A DNA stretch of 64,000 nucleotides from Vibrio diazotrophicus (GCF_038452265.1 NZ_CP151842.1:2976001-3040000); one strand, 5' to 3'; positions 26,694-36,147 are shown, counted from the stretch's first letter. Numbers and translations: made by a program. Notes: a model not told the origin generated them from the letters alone.

Positions 26694-28226
26694 ATGTCAG
26701 CTAAGAAGCCAATGGCTCTAGTGATTCTTGACGGTTGGGGTTACCGTGAAGACAGCAGCAACAATGCTATCAACAATGCGAACACTCCTGTGATGGATGC
26801 ATTGATGGCAAACAACCCAAATACTCTGATTTCGGCTTCTGGTATGGATGTAGGTCTGCCTGACGGTCAAATGGGTAACTCTGAAGTAGGCCACACTAAC
26901 ATCGGCGCAGGTCGTATTGTTTATCAAGACCTAACTCGCATCACTAAATCTATCGCTGACGGTGATTTCCAAACAAACGAAGCACTAGTAACAGCAATTG
27001 ATAACGCCGTTACTGCTGGTAAAGCGGTTCACCTAATGGGTCTTATGTCTCCAGGTGGTGTTCACTCTCACGAAGATCACATCTACGCAGCTATCGAATT
27101 AGCAGCAGCTCGTGGCGCAGAGAAGATTTACCTACACTGCTTCCTAGATGGTCGTGATACACCGCCACGTAGCGCTGAAGGTTCTCTACAACGTTTTGAT
27201 GAACTGTTCGCAAAACTAGGTAAAGGCCGTATCGCATCTTTAGTTGGTCGTTACTACGCTATGGACCGCGACAACAACTGGGAACGTGTAGAAAAAGCTT
27301 ACGACCTATTAACTGCAGCTAAAGGTGATTTCACTTTCGACTCTGCTCTAGCAGCTCTAGAAGCGGCATACGCTCGTGATGAAAACGATGAGTTCGTTAA
27401 AGCTACAGAACTCCGCGCAGAAGGCCAAGAGTCTGCTGCAATGCAAGACGGTGACGCGGTTCTATTCATGAACTACCGTGCTGACCGTGCGCGTCAAATC
27501 ACTCGCACTTTCGTTACTGATTTTGCTGGTTTCGAGCGTAAAGTATTCCCTGCTCTTAACTTTGTTATGTTGACTCAATACGCAGCTGACATTCCACTAC
27601 CAGCCGCTTTCCCACCAGCATCACTAGAAAACACTTACGGTGAATGGTTATCGAAAGCAGGTAAAACTCAGCTACGTATCTCTGAAACTGAGAAATACGC
27701 ACACGTAACTTTCTTCTTCAACGGTGGCGTTGAGAATGAATTTGCTGGTGAAGAGCGTCAACTTGTTGCTTCACCAAAAGTGGCAACTTACGACCTTCAA
27801 CCAGAAATGAGCTCTGCTGAGCTAACGGATAAACTTGTAGCGGCTATCAAATCTGGCAAATACGACGCTATCATCTGTAACTACCCGAACGGTGACATGG
27901 TTGGTCACACAGGTGTGTACGAAGCGGCAGTTAAAGCTTGTGAAGCGGTTGACGAATGTATCGGTCGTGTTGTTGAAGCAATCAAAGAAGTGGATGGTCA
28001 ACTACTTATCACAGCTGACCACGGTAACGCAGAAATGATGATCAACCCAGAAACGGGTGGCGTACATACTGCACACACTAGCCTTCCAGTACCTCTAGTG
28101 TATGTTGGTAGCAAAGACATCGAGTTTATCGAAGGCGGTAAACTGTCAGACCTAGCACCAACGATGCTTGCTTTGACTGATACTGAAATTCCAGCAGAAA
28201 TGTCTGGTCAAGTTATTTACAAATAA
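26694..28226 (+). CDS. gpmI: 2,3-bisphosphoglycerate-independent phosphoglycerate mutase
   Basis: GpmI (510 aa) interconverts 3- and 2-phosphoglycerate in glycolysis and gluconeogenesis using two Mn ions and a phosphoserine intermediate. Metal and nucleophile motifs include VILDGWGYRED, GNSEVGHTNIGAGR (nucleophilic Ser about 62), GGVHSHEDH, FLDGRDTPPRS, NYPNGDMVGHTG and ITADHGNAE. A GAGG site lies nine bases before the ATG. Codon use is strongly biased (CTA, GGT, CGT), as in highly expressed genes. Confidence 0.97.
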   Translation: MSAKKPMALVILDGWGYREDSSNNAINNANTPVMDALMANNPNTLISASGMDVGLPDGQMGNSEVGHTNIGAGRIVYQDLTRITKSIADGDFQTNEALVTAIDNAVTAGKAVHLMGLMSPGGVHSHEDHIYAAIELAAARGAEKIYLHCFLDGRDTPPRSAEGSLQRFDELFAKLGKGRIASLVGRYYAMDRDNNWERVEKAYDLLTAAKGDFTFDSALAALEAAYARDENDEFVKATELRAEGQESAAMQDGDAVLFMNYRADRARQITRTFVTDFAGFERKVFPALNFVMLTQYAADIPLPAAFPPASLENTYGEWLSKAGKTQLRISETEKYAHVTFFFNGGVENEFAGEERQLVASPKVATYDLQPEMSSAELTDKLVAAIKSGKYDAIICNYPNGDMVGHTGVYEAAVKACEAVDECIGRVVEAIKEVDGQLLITADHGNAEMMINPETGGVHTAHTSLPVPLVYVGSKDIEFIEGGKLSDLAPTMLALTDTEIPAEMSGQVIYK

Positions 28227-28250
28227 GTAGAACTTGCGAAGTGATTGTGG

Positions 28251-28278
28251 AAGCCCTAACTCAGTTAGGGCTTTTTTA
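28251..28278 (+). terminator. Terminator after gpmI
   Basis: A 10-bp stem (AAGCCCTAAC with GTTAGGGCTT, 28251-28260 and 28264-28273) has a TCA loop and a T run. Confidence 0.9.
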
Positions 28279-28398
28279 TCGCCAAATTTCGCTATAAGGC
28301 AAATACTATGACAAAGTTTTTGCATCCGGCACTCGCCTCATTCCACTCTTTGAGTATACTGGTTACTCATTGAATCTATTGGCGAACATACTCCCTAC

Positions 28399-29541
28399 AT
28401 GACAATCACGTTACGACACTACCTAAAGCACAACCTCGTCCACATGACAGTGGCGTTGTTTTTCTGTTTTTCTGTTTTGTCTTTGTCCAATGTTTTTGCA
28501 GCTTCGCAGCAAGAACTCAAAGGCGTGACTGGAGAAATATCTCGCCAGAAACAAGAGTTGACCAAACAACAGAGCCAGCTTGATCAATTACAACAATCTC
28601 TGAAACAACAAGAGATTAATATTTCGAATCTTGAAAAGCAGATCAAAGACAGCAAAAGAGAGCTCACATCTGCAAATAAAAACATCAGTAAACTTCACGC
28701 GAAAATAAAAGAACTTGAAGCAAAGCGCACACAGCAAGCTGATAAGTTAGAACAACTGCTTCAGACTTATTACATCACTAAAAACTCAACCGCAAACGGC
28801 AACTTACTCAACAACAACGTGGAAGAAGACCGCATCAGTCAATACTTCCAACATTTAGCCAAAGCACGTAGTGAGACCATTCAAGCGCTGAAACAGACTA
28901 GAGAACAGCTCGAAGAAAGTCAGAAACAAATACAGTTAGAGCGGGACCAAATTGCCTCGTTGTTAGAAGAACAAACCCAAAAACGTGATCAGCTAGCAAA
29001 GACCCAGTCTCAGCGTAAAGGCACGGTAAACAAGATTCAGAAGAGCATCTCAGGCGACAAAGTGTATCTTGCAGAGCTGCAACGTAATGAAACACGTCTG
29101 AAAGCTGAAATAGCCAAAGCAGCGAAACGTAATGCCATCCCTATGGATGGTATAAGCCAGCAACGCGGCAAACTCGCTTGGCCAATTAAGGGCTCCGTTT
29201 TGCATAATTTTGGCGAGCGTCAAACCGGTCAGGTGGATTGGAAAGGCATCGTGATATCTGCCAATTATGGCCAAGCCGTCACTGCGGTCTATCCGGGCAC
29301 GGTTGTATTTGCGGAATATCTTCGAGGTTATGGTTTAGTCGTCCTGTTAGATCATGGTAAAGGTGACATGACCTTATATGGTTTCAATCAGTCTTTGATG
29401 AAAAAAGAGGGCGATAAGGTTACCGCTGGTGAAACCATTGCGTTGGCTGGCGATACCGGCGGTCAATCCCGACCTAGCCTATACTTCGAGGTGCGACGTA
29501 ATAGCCGTGCTGAAAATCCTCGCACTTGGCTGACTCGATAA
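28399..29541 (+). CDS. envC: Murein hydrolase activator EnvC
   Basis: EnvC (380 aa) is a periplasmic activator of septal amidases, recruited by FtsEX. Order: signal peptide (ending about residue 34, NVFAAS), a long coiled coil (about 40-245) and a C-terminal LytM domain (about 270-378). The LytM zinc ligands are degenerate (LHNFGERQ, LYFEVRRN), as in E. coli EnvC, which has no hydrolase activity. AmiB, its likely client, is encoded in the same window. The gpmI-envC neighbourhood is conserved with E. coli. Confidence 0.93.
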   Translation: MTITLRHYLKHNLVHMTVALFFCFSVLSLSNVFAASQQELKGVTGEISRQKQELTKQQSQLDQLQQSLKQQEINISNLEKQIKDSKRELTSANKNISKLHAKIKELEAKRTQQADKLEQLLQTYYITKNSTANGNLLNNNVEEDRISQYFQHLAKARSETIQALKQTREQLEESQKQIQLERDQIASLLEEQTQKRDQLAKTQSQRKGTVNKIQKSISGDKVYLAELQRNETRLKAEIAKAAKRNAIPMDGISQQRGKLAWPIKGSVLHNFGERQTGQVDWKGIVISANYGQAVTAVYPGTVVFAEYLRGYGLVVLLDHGKGDMTLYGFNQSLMKKEGDKVTAGETIALAGDTGGQSRPSLYFEVRRNSRAENPRTWLTR

Positions 29542-29790
29542 CCTATTACTGAAACCGACCACTCTGTAACGTCAGTATCCATTGATATCCTAGCGTTGAT
29601 TTAGCCTCGATTTATAAGCCAAATCTATTAGTTATCTATATTAATTAACCCCATCTTTACTTGTGCCATCTTTCGAATAGGTACAAAGCCAAAGCGTTGT
29701 CAGATAACCCTTATCTCTCACTCCACGCCGTAATTCCCTCAGCAAAACAGGTTAAAATTAAACCGTCTATTCACCAAACCCATAATCATT

Positions 29791-31350
29791 ATGTCTATTA
29801 CTGAAAAAGCGAAAAAGCTCATCACAGATAGCACTGACATTCTAACGGACAATGTCATTACATTAGGGAACCAGTACGGCTATATTGCCTATACATCAAA
29901 CACCAGTGCGGCTTGGAGAGAGTCCATTGTTGGCGTTTCCAAAGGTTTAAATACTTTGCTATCTAACGACAAAGTACACACCCTTGATCCGAATATCCGT
30001 ATAGAACTTAATGATTGGGATGAAGAAATCACAGCTTATTTCAGTGATCGTGCCATCGTGCATCAAAAAAGAGCCATAGAGCTCTATATGTACACGGGGT
30101 TACTAAAACATTATCGTCAGGCTTACATCACTTTAATTCAATCGCTGGATGCCAGCCATGATGATATTAACTGGTTGATTTCATTAATTCACGGTTACTT
30201 TGACCGTGGAGAGGCTATCACCTGTTACGAGTACCAAAAATTATCGTCTAACTCAAACCAAGAACTGGAAGAGATCAAACGGAGCCACAGAGAAGTGCTC
30301 AACAACAAGAACCAGTTGCTGTCGATTATCGAAAGTATTGACCAGCCTCTGTTTGGTGTTGATAACCAAGGCTATATCCGCCACGCCAATGGTTTAGGTC
30401 ACAAGATACTCTCACTACAATCCCTCGAAGGTGATAATCAAAATTATTGGGATGTGAACCTAGACGATAAAGAATTTAACGTTAACAAACTCATCCCTGA
30501 TTTCAATACCATCAGTGATTCGGATAAAACGAATAAGCACCTGTACAACATCGTCAATATCCACGGTACTCCTTATGAGTTGTATTTCTACAAATACAAA
30601 GGCATGGTACGTTATCGCGATGAACATGATTCCATCATAGTGATGCTGCGTGAGATCTCCAGTTTAGTGGCCTATGAAAATCAACTGGAATCAGAACGTC
30701 AAAAACGATTTGCAGAAAAACAAGAAATCATCCAAGTTTTGGGCGACATACTTGAAAACCGTTCAGATGAAACGGGGTTGCACGTTCGACGTGTTGCCTG
30801 CGTTGCAAGCAAATTAGGTATGCTTTATGGTCTCAGTCATGAAGAGGTGACCACTATTTATACCGCAAGTCCGCTTCACGATGTGGGCAAAATCGCAGTT
30901 CCTGATGCGATACTAAACAAAGCGGGCAGACTCACCAAAGAAGAGTTTGAGGTGGTTAAAAAACATTCCGAAGTTGGCCGAAACTTGCTGCAAGGGAGCG
31001 ATTCACACCTAATGCAGATGGCTTGTATCATCGCGCATGAACATCATGAGAAGTGGGATGGTAACGGCTACCCATGCGGAAAAGCAGGAGAAGAGATCCA
31101 TATTTTTGCCCGCATTGTGGCGATTGCAGATGTATTTGACGCCCTACTGAGCAAGCGTCCATACAAGAATGCTTGGGCGAAAGAAGAAGTTCTACAAGAA
31201 TTTATTGACCAAAAAGGTAAGCACTTTGACCCAGAGTTAACTCAGTTACTTATCGATAACTTTGAAGAACTTGCACATTTACATAAAGAGGCTAACGAGT
31301 TTAATTTGCCGCAAATTCACCAGTTGCATGCCATTAACTACGCCGCTTAA
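29791..31350 (+). CDS. HD-GYP phosphodiesterase with an N-terminal sensor region
   Basis: A 519-aa protein. Residues about 1-150 are a helical region with no family that I recognise, about 176-290 look PAS-like (IIESIDQPLFGVDNQGYIRHANG) and about 305-500 are an HD-GYP domain. The catalytic motifs HDVGKIAVPD (363-372) and HHEKWDGNGYP (418-428) are complete, so c-di-GMP hydrolysis is expected. There is no signal peptide or membrane helix, so the protein is probably cytosolic. It is monocistronic, and its terminator is the 31373-31400 palindrome. Confidence 0.9.
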   Translation: MSITEKAKKLITDSTDILTDNVITLGNQYGYIAYTSNTSAAWRESIVGVSKGLNTLLSNDKVHTLDPNIRIELNDWDEEITAYFSDRAIVHQKRAIELYMYTGLLKHYRQAYITLIQSLDASHDDINWLISLIHGYFDRGEAITCYEYQKLSSNSNQELEEIKRSHREVLNNKNQLLSIIESIDQPLFGVDNQGYIRHANGLGHKILSLQSLEGDNQNYWDVNLDDKEFNVNKLIPDFNTISDSDKTNKHLYNIVNIHGTPYELYFYKYKGMVRYRDEHDSIIVMLREISSLVAYENQLESERQKRFAEKQEIIQVLGDILENRSDETGLHVRRVACVASKLGMLYGLSHEEVTTIYTASPLHDVGKIAVPDAILNKAGRLTKEEFEVVKKHSEVGRNLLQGSDSHLMQMACIIAHEHHEKWDGNGYPCGKAGEEIHIFARIVAIADVFDALLSKRPYKNAWAKEEVLQEFIDQKGKHFDPELTQLLIDNFEELAHLHKEANEFNLPQIHQLHAINYAA

Positions 31351-31372
31351 GCGTTTGCTCAATAGATTCTTG

Positions 31373-31404
31373 AACAGGAAAGCGATATCGCTTTCCTGTT
31401 TTAA
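31373..31404. terminator. Bidirectional terminator, HD-GYP gene and DHH gene
   Basis: A 28-nt perfect palindrome (31373-31400; AACAGGAAAGCGAT and its reverse complement) lies between convergent genes and abuts the DHH gene's stop codon. Confidence 0.8.
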
Positions 31405-32360
31405 TTTCCGTAATAGCTTTCTAGCGTGTTAATTAACCTTGATAGCTCCTGCTTGGCTAAACGGTTGATACCACCAGCCGCTTCCCGTCCTCCACCAGTC
31501 ACAAACTGCGAGCACAACTGCCCTGCACCTTGCTTATTATTTAATGGCGCGCGAAGAGAAACAGCGAAGCTGTTATCGTCAATTTTGGTCAATACAAGGT
31601 GAGCTTGAGAAGGCGATTGATTGGCAATTAAGTTGCCATATACACCACTGACACGATGAGAGAAATCCTCATCTGGCAGTTCAAATGCTCGTAAAGTTTC
31701 ACTCTCATAGAAACTAGGGACAGAGATAGCTTGTGCAACATCCGCTTCATACGCCGCTTTTAGCTGATAAAAAGGCGATGATTTATCTTTTATCACCTCG
31801 AATGGCGAAGGATAAGTCAGCAGTATTTGATAGAGCTTTTCAGGGTGAAAATGCAGCTGCTCAGTACTTTTTCCATAACCGTTGTAATTGATAAGGGTGC
31901 CGAGCTCTTTAAGCTGCCCTGACTCTTGCTGTGTTAGCCCCAACTCTTTACACAATTCATCAGCAACCCTATTCAAGTTATCGCCGTAAGCGGCAGTAAT
32001 CGCCCATTCACGGAATCGCCCTTCTAACAATCTGTCGACAATCAAAGCAGTGCACATATCGGGTTCTAAATGAATATGAGCAGATAACAGACTGTGAGAA
32101 GGAATATCACCGGCTTGATGATGATCCGCATAAAACACATCGGCACCTGCTTCAAGAGCCGCAAGTAACCCTGCATGGTTTTTCTGCATAGAGATATCAA
32201 GCACAGTGAGGGAATCTCCCGCTTTGACATTCAGTTTATCGAGCAACTGAATATCTCTTTTAACACCCGTAACAAGCTGAGCTTCTTTAGGCTGAGCAAG
32301 CCTGAGCTGAAGAAGAGAGATGATACCATCGGCATCACCATTAAAAACATCGTAGTGCAT
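31401..32360 (-). CDS. DHH family phosphoesterase
   Basis: A 319-aa protein with the DHH-family metal motifs NGDADGI near the N terminus, LDIS and ADHH (about residue 80), and a C-terminal DHHA1-type glycine motif GGGREAAGGI. Such proteins hydrolyse phosphodiesters, for example nanoRNA, pAp or cyclic dinucleotides. This subgroup's substrate is not clear. ATG 32360 begins MHYDVFNGDADG; a TTG at 32393 would add 11 residues. It is convergent with the HD-GYP gene. Confidence 0.85.
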   Translation of the reverse strand: MHYDVFNGDADGIISLLQLRLAQPKEAQLVTGVKRDIQLLDKLNVKAGDSLTVLDISMQKNHAGLLAALEAGADVFYADHHQAGDIPSHSLLSAHIHLEPDMCTALIVDRLLEGRFREWAITAAYGDNLNRVADELCKELGLTQQESGQLKELGTLINYNGYGKSTEQLHFHPEKLYQILLTYPSPFEVIKDKSSPFYQLKAAYEADVAQAISVPSFYESETLRAFELPDEDFSHRVSGVYGNLIANQSPSQAHLVLTKIDDNSFAVSLRAPLNNKQGAGQLCSQFVTGGGREAAGGINRLAKQELSRLINTLESYYGN

Positions 32361-32478
32361 GGCTGATAATTCGTTAAAAGTGGGGTTAATCAATAAACTA
32401 TCAGCGTTTGTTGTTCAGAGACAAGATTGAAAGGTTATAACTCATCACCTTTCAACCCTACGCTTAGTGGTCACTCTT

Positions 32479-33114
32479 CTAAACATGAAGTGCCAGAATA
32501 CCATCTTCCAAAAGTTGCAACTGTTCATAACCTTGCGGAGTGGTACAAGGTTTAACGAGTGAGATCATTTGTAACATGCCTTTATAAATCACTTGCTCGG
32601 TAATTTCGGTTTTCAATGACATTGCAGATTGATATGCCAGCCAACCTGAATAGACCATATGCAATGAGGTTACCAAGGTTTCTAAATCTTCTTTTTCAAC
32701 ATCAAGAAGCTCCATATCGACGAAGTTTTGCATGATATTGATTAAGTTTACATGCAACTTCTCTTGAGAAGCGATGTATTCAACGTGCAGTTCCTCATCA
32801 CGCTGTAAGATTTCAGGCAAGTTTGAATAGAAGAAACGATATTTCCACATCAAGTTGAACATTGAATCGAGATAGTGCTTTAACAGAGTTAAGCTTTCAT
32901 ATTGCCCTTGAAGCGGTGTAAATCTTTCAATCAGCTCTTTCGAATAAAGTGCAAAGATCTCTCGTACAATCTCTTGTTTATTGCGGAAGTGGTAATAGAG
33001 ATTACCCGGGCTAATCTCCAGATGGGCAGCAATATGGTTGGTGGTCATAGCGCGCTCACCGTTTTCATTAAACAGCTCCAAAGCTGCGTGAACGATTCTG
33101 TCTCTTGTCTTCAT
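32479..33114 (-). CDS. TetR/AcrR family transcriptional regulator
   Basis: A 211-aa regulator with an N-terminal TetR DNA-binding domain (RDRIVHAALELFNENGERAM, then NHIAAHLEISPGNLYYHFRNK with the helix-turn-helix) and a helical ligand or dimer domain. The signal and targets are unknown. It lies between the DHH gene and hemE, all on one strand. The hemE terminator separates it from hemE. Confidence 0.9.
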   Translation of the reverse strand: MKTRDRIVHAALELFNENGERAMTTNHIAAHLEISPGNLYYHFRNKQEIVREIFALYSKELIERFTPLQGQYESLTLLKHYLDSMFNLMWKYRFFYSNLPEILQRDEELHVEYIASQEKLHVNLINIMQNFVDMELLDVEKEDLETLVTSLHMVYSGWLAYQSAMSLKTEITEQVIYKGMLQMISLVKPCTTPQGYEQLQLLEDGILALHV

Positions 33115-33170
33115 TGGCTCGCCAGATTGTAATTAACTCTATCGCAGTATAAATCAGTGATAGCTAAAGT

Positions 33171-33199
33171 AAAAAAAAAGCGCTCGATTATGAGCGCTT
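33171..33199 (-). terminator. Terminator after hemE
   Basis: On the minus strand an 8-bp stem (AAGCGCTC with GAGCGCTT, 33178-33199) with a six-base loop is followed by nine T. Confidence 0.9.
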
Positions 33200-33213
33200 C
33201 GTATGTCATTCAT

Positions 33214-34296
33214 TTATTTGTTATAAGACTGGTTGTGGTAAGGCTTGGATAGCTCATGTACCGCTTCAACAAACACTCCAGCGTTCTCTGGCGGAACGTC
33301 CAAGTGAATACCATGACCAAGGTTAAAGACATGACCTGTGCCTTCATCACCAAAACCTTCGAGGATAGAAGCCACTTCTTCGCGAATGCGTTCTGGCTGA
33401 GCGTATAAAATCGATGGGTCCATGTTACCTTGCAGCGCAACTTTGTCACCAATACGAGCTTTGGCATCAGCAATGTTGATTGTCCAGTCAAGACCAACGG
33501 CATCACAACCTGTTGCTGCAATGCTTTCCAGCCACATACCACCGTTCTTAGTGAACAGAGTAACAGGAACTCGGCGACCTTCGTTTTCACGAATGAGACC
33601 ATCAACAATCTTATGCATGTATTGCAGTGAGAACAGGTTGTAGTCACGAGGAGTCAGTACGCCGCCCCAAGTATCAAATACCATTACAGATTGCGCACCC
33701 GCTTTAATCTGAGCATTTAGGTACTCAATAACACTGTCTGCAAGCTTGTCCAACAATGTATGTAGCGTTGCTGGTTCTGCGTACATCATCTGCTTAATCT
33801 TAGTAAAAGCTTTTGAGCTGCCGCCTTCTACCATATAAGTCGCTAATGTCCATGGGCTACCCGAAAAACCGATCAAAGGTACTTCACCTTTAAGGTCTTT
33901 GCGGATTTGGCGCACTGCATTCATTACATACTGCAATTCACCTTCTGGATCGGGTAGACCAATTTTATCCACGTCAGCTTTGCAGGTAATAGGACGGTCA
34001 AATACAGGACCTTCACCAGCTGAAAAACGTAGCCCTAAACCCATAGCGTCAGGAATAGTCAGAATGTCTGAAAACAGAATCGCAGCATCAAGAGGAAAAC
34101 GACGTAGTGGCTGTAATGTCACTTCAGAAGCAAGCTCTGCGTTTTTGCACAGCGACATAAAGTCTCCAGCTTGTGCACGTGTCGCACGATACTCTGGCAA
34201 ATAACGCCCTGCTTGGCGCATCATCCACACTGGAGTACAGTCAACGGGCTGCTTCAACAAAGCACGAAGATAACGGTCATTCTTTAATTCTGTCAT
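33214..34296 (-). CDS. hemE: Uroporphyrinogen decarboxylase
   Basis: HemE (360 aa) decarboxylates the four acetate side chains of uroporphyrinogen III to give coproporphyrinogen III in heme synthesis. Conserved segments are PVWMMRQAGRYLPEYR, LFSDILTIPDAMG, FSGSPWTLATYMVEGG and NLGHGI. ATG 34296 is preferred over 34308 because GGAAG lies seven bases upstream and the homologous N terminus is MTELKNDRYLRAL. nudC lies upstream on the same strand, as in E. coli, but with a 310-bp gap. Confidence 0.96.
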   Translation of the reverse strand: MTELKNDRYLRALLKQPVDCTPVWMMRQAGRYLPEYRATRAQAGDFMSLCKNAELASEVTLQPLRRFPLDAAILFSDILTIPDAMGLGLRFSAGEGPVFDRPITCKADVDKIGLPDPEGELQYVMNAVRQIRKDLKGEVPLIGFSGSPWTLATYMVEGGSSKAFTKIKQMMYAEPATLHTLLDKLADSVIEYLNAQIKAGAQSVMVFDTWGGVLTPRDYNLFSLQYMHKIVDGLIRENEGRRVPVTLFTKNGGMWLESIAATGCDAVGLDWTINIADAKARIGDKVALQGNMDPSILYAQPERIREEVASILEGFGDEGTGHVFNLGHGIHLDVPPENAGVFVEAVHELSKPYHNQSYNK

Positions 34297-34606
34297 TCTG
34301 GCTTCCAACTTCTAGGCTTATTTCTTTAGTTTCTTTATTAATTAGGCGCGTATTCTATCACTTATTTCCCTGCAACTGACCATAGATTTACGGTTTGTAG
34401 AACAGAGCTTTGCAACCTAGATCATGTTATTAACTTTTAAATCAATGGTTAATTTGCGTGCAAACTGAAACAGTGTTTAAAATCTCGGTGCTAGCGAAAA
34501 CTACAATAATATACGGGTACTCAGTACTCGACATCTCATAACGACATCTTACTTACCCCCTCCCTCACCGGAGGGTTTTTTTTGCCTGTTTTCTCTCGCT
34601 TTTTAA
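34297..34606. other. Intergenic region between nudC and hemE
   Basis: This 310-bp stretch has no protein gene that I can support. It should hold the hemE promoter on the minus strand. Its right-hand part carries a plus-strand terminator and promoter-like elements, described as a separate small-RNA candidate. Confidence 0.7.
34452..34583 (+). ncRNA. Candidate small RNA between hemE and nudC
   Basis: A Rho-independent terminator (stem CCCTCC with GGAGGG at 34558-34575, then eight T at 34576-34583) points along the plus strand, though both flanking genes are on the minus strand. Promoter-like elements upstream are TTGCGT (34455) with TAAAAT 18 bp on, or TACAAT/TAATAT near 34502-34511. The predicted RNA would be about 65-105 nt. 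It would carry a C-rich segment (UUACUUACCCCCUCCCUC) able to pair with Shine-Dalgarno sequences, a common property of Hfq-dependent RNAs. The start and length are uncertain. Confidence 0.5.
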
Positions 34607-35395
34607 TTATATCGACGTCGAATATTCATCTTTGATAGCGTTAACCGTGTGTTCTATCAGCGCTCTGGCAATCGTACCTTTTGGCGCGACCGGCGGCATT
34701 TCACTCGGTGTAAACCATTGGGCATCACTCAACTCTGAATAATCAGGGCGAATATCACCACCAGCGAAATCAGCCAAAAATGCCATCATCATACTGGAAG
34801 GAAAAGCCCAAGGCTGACTACCAAAGTATCGGATGTTCTTAACGCTAATACCCGTTTCTTCCAACACTTCGCGAGCCACACACTGTTCTAGGGTCTCTCC
34901 TACTTCCAAGAATCCTGCAATCACCGTATACATACCCGTTTGATGACGAGGATGTTGTGCCAGAAGAATTTGATTCTCTTTTCTCACCGCAACGATGATG
35001 CATGGGAAAATGCGTGGATAATGAATAGTTCGGCAGTCTTGACATTGCATCGCCAGATCACGATGGTTGAGATGGTTACGTCCACCACACTGCGGGCAAA
35101 AGCGTAGCGTTTGGCTCATGTGTCCATACTGAACGGCTCGGCTTGCGGCGAAAAATAATGCTTCATCGACAACCAATAATTCGCGCAAAGAGGTCATCTC
35201 AAAGTCTTTATCGAGATCGGCGTGATTCAGCCAATAAACCGGATGTCCTTTGTATTGTTCAACTTCGATTGCAGTTTCGATCGGCAGCTCAAGATCTTTT
35301 GCCGTTCCGAATGGTACGGTTCCGTCAATGGTCCAAAGTTCACTTCCTGAAACAACACACCAATAAGCTGATTTGAGGTCACTATTTTTTAACAT
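34607..35395 (-). CDS. nudC: NAD(+) diphosphatase NudC
   Basis: NudC (262 aa) hydrolyses NAD(H) to NMN(H) and AMP and removes NAD caps from RNA. The zinc ribbon (CPQCGG and CQDC), the Nudix box (GFLEVGETLEQCVAREVLEE) and the NADH-specific SQPWAFPSS motif are all present. ATG 35395 is chosen because AGGAG lies about six bases upstream and translation gives MLKNSDLKSAYWCVV; a start at 35425 is possible but unsupported. It is divergent from rsd. Confidence 0.95.
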   Translation of the reverse strand: MLKNSDLKSAYWCVVSGSELWTIDGTVPFGTAKDLELPIETAIEVEQYKGHPVYWLNHADLDKDFEMTSLRELLVVDEALFFAASRAVQYGHMSQTLRFCPQCGGRNHLNHRDLAMQCQDCRTIHYPRIFPCIIVAVRKENQILLAQHPRHQTGMYTVIAGFLEVGETLEQCVAREVLEETGISVKNIRYFGSQPWAFPSSMMMAFLADFAGGDIRPDYSELSDAQWFTPSEMPPVAPKGTIARALIEHTVNAIKDEYSTSI

Positions 35396-35576
35396 ACAAA
35401 CTCCTGTTGCTTGCAGTTCGCTCATTTTACTGGCAATCTAATTTCATACCAGAGTTTGTCTCTATTTGTTTACCACACATAAACTCTCGTGAAAACAACA
35501 GGCTGTATCCTACTCATACAGCGAAATGTGCAAAGGACAGTCTATCCTACGATAGCTCTATCTTGAGGGCGTGGCC

Positions 35577-36065
35577 ATGCTAAAAAAATTCAAACAAACA
35601 CAAGAGCAATGGGGCGGAGCCAGTGACGTTATCGATCATTGGTTAGAGAAGAGACAGCATGTAGTTGTTGAATATTGCAAAATTGCTGCACTTCAACCTT
35701 GTGCTTCTAAAGCCTCGGTTTCAGAACTCCCTTCACCTCAAGAACTTCAGTATTTCTGTCAGGAAATCGTCGACTATATTTCTGAAGGCCATTTTAAGGT
35801 CTACGATATGGTGATGAATAAATGGCAATCGACTGGTTTTAAAGCCACTGACGAGATTAATCGAGCTTATTCAGAGATCATCTTAACCACCGTTCCTCTA
35901 CTGAATTTTACCGATAAGTATGCTGCTGTAAGTGAAGAAGATGAGTTGGAAACTTTCGATGAAGATCTATCTAAAGTTGGGCAAATTTTAGAATCCCGAT
36001 TTGAGTTAGAAGATCATCTGATCCAGTTAATCATTGATAGCCTTTCGATTCCACCAGGCGCATAA
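35577..36065 (+). CDS. rsd: Sigma D regulator Rsd
   Basis: Rsd (162 aa) is the sigma-70 antagonist that sequesters RpoD in slow or stationary growth and in E. coli also stimulates SpoT. The family N terminus MLKKFKQTQEQWGG and the helical remainder match. ATG 35577 has a GAGG site eight bases upstream; GTG 35571 is the alternative. It is divergent from nudC and convergent with rpoC, so the sigma antagonist lies beside the core polymerase genes. Confidence 0.95.
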   Translation: MLKKFKQTQEQWGGASDVIDHWLEKRQHVVVEYCKIAALQPCASKASVSELPSPQELQYFCQEIVDYISEGHFKVYDMVMNKWQSTGFKATDEINRAYSEIILTTVPLLNFTDKYAAVSEEDELETFDEDLSKVGQILESRFELEDHLIQLIIDSLSIPPGA

Positions 36066-36119
36066 GTTAACTTAGATTCAGTAGCTAACCTCTTTATTTG
36101 ATTACAAATCTTTTCCAAT

Positions 36120-36147
36120 AAAAAAGGCACCTTTCGGTGCCTTTTTT
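36120..36147. terminator. Bidirectional terminator between rsd and rpoC
   Basis: A 12-bp stem (36120-36131 with 36136-36147; GGCACC core, TTTC loop) is flanked by A and T runs on both sides, serving both convergent genes. Confidence 0.9.

Noticed and set aside
31373..31400. The 28-nt palindrome as an operator
   Set aside because: It lies between two convergent genes directly at a stop codon, where a bidirectional terminator is the simpler reading.
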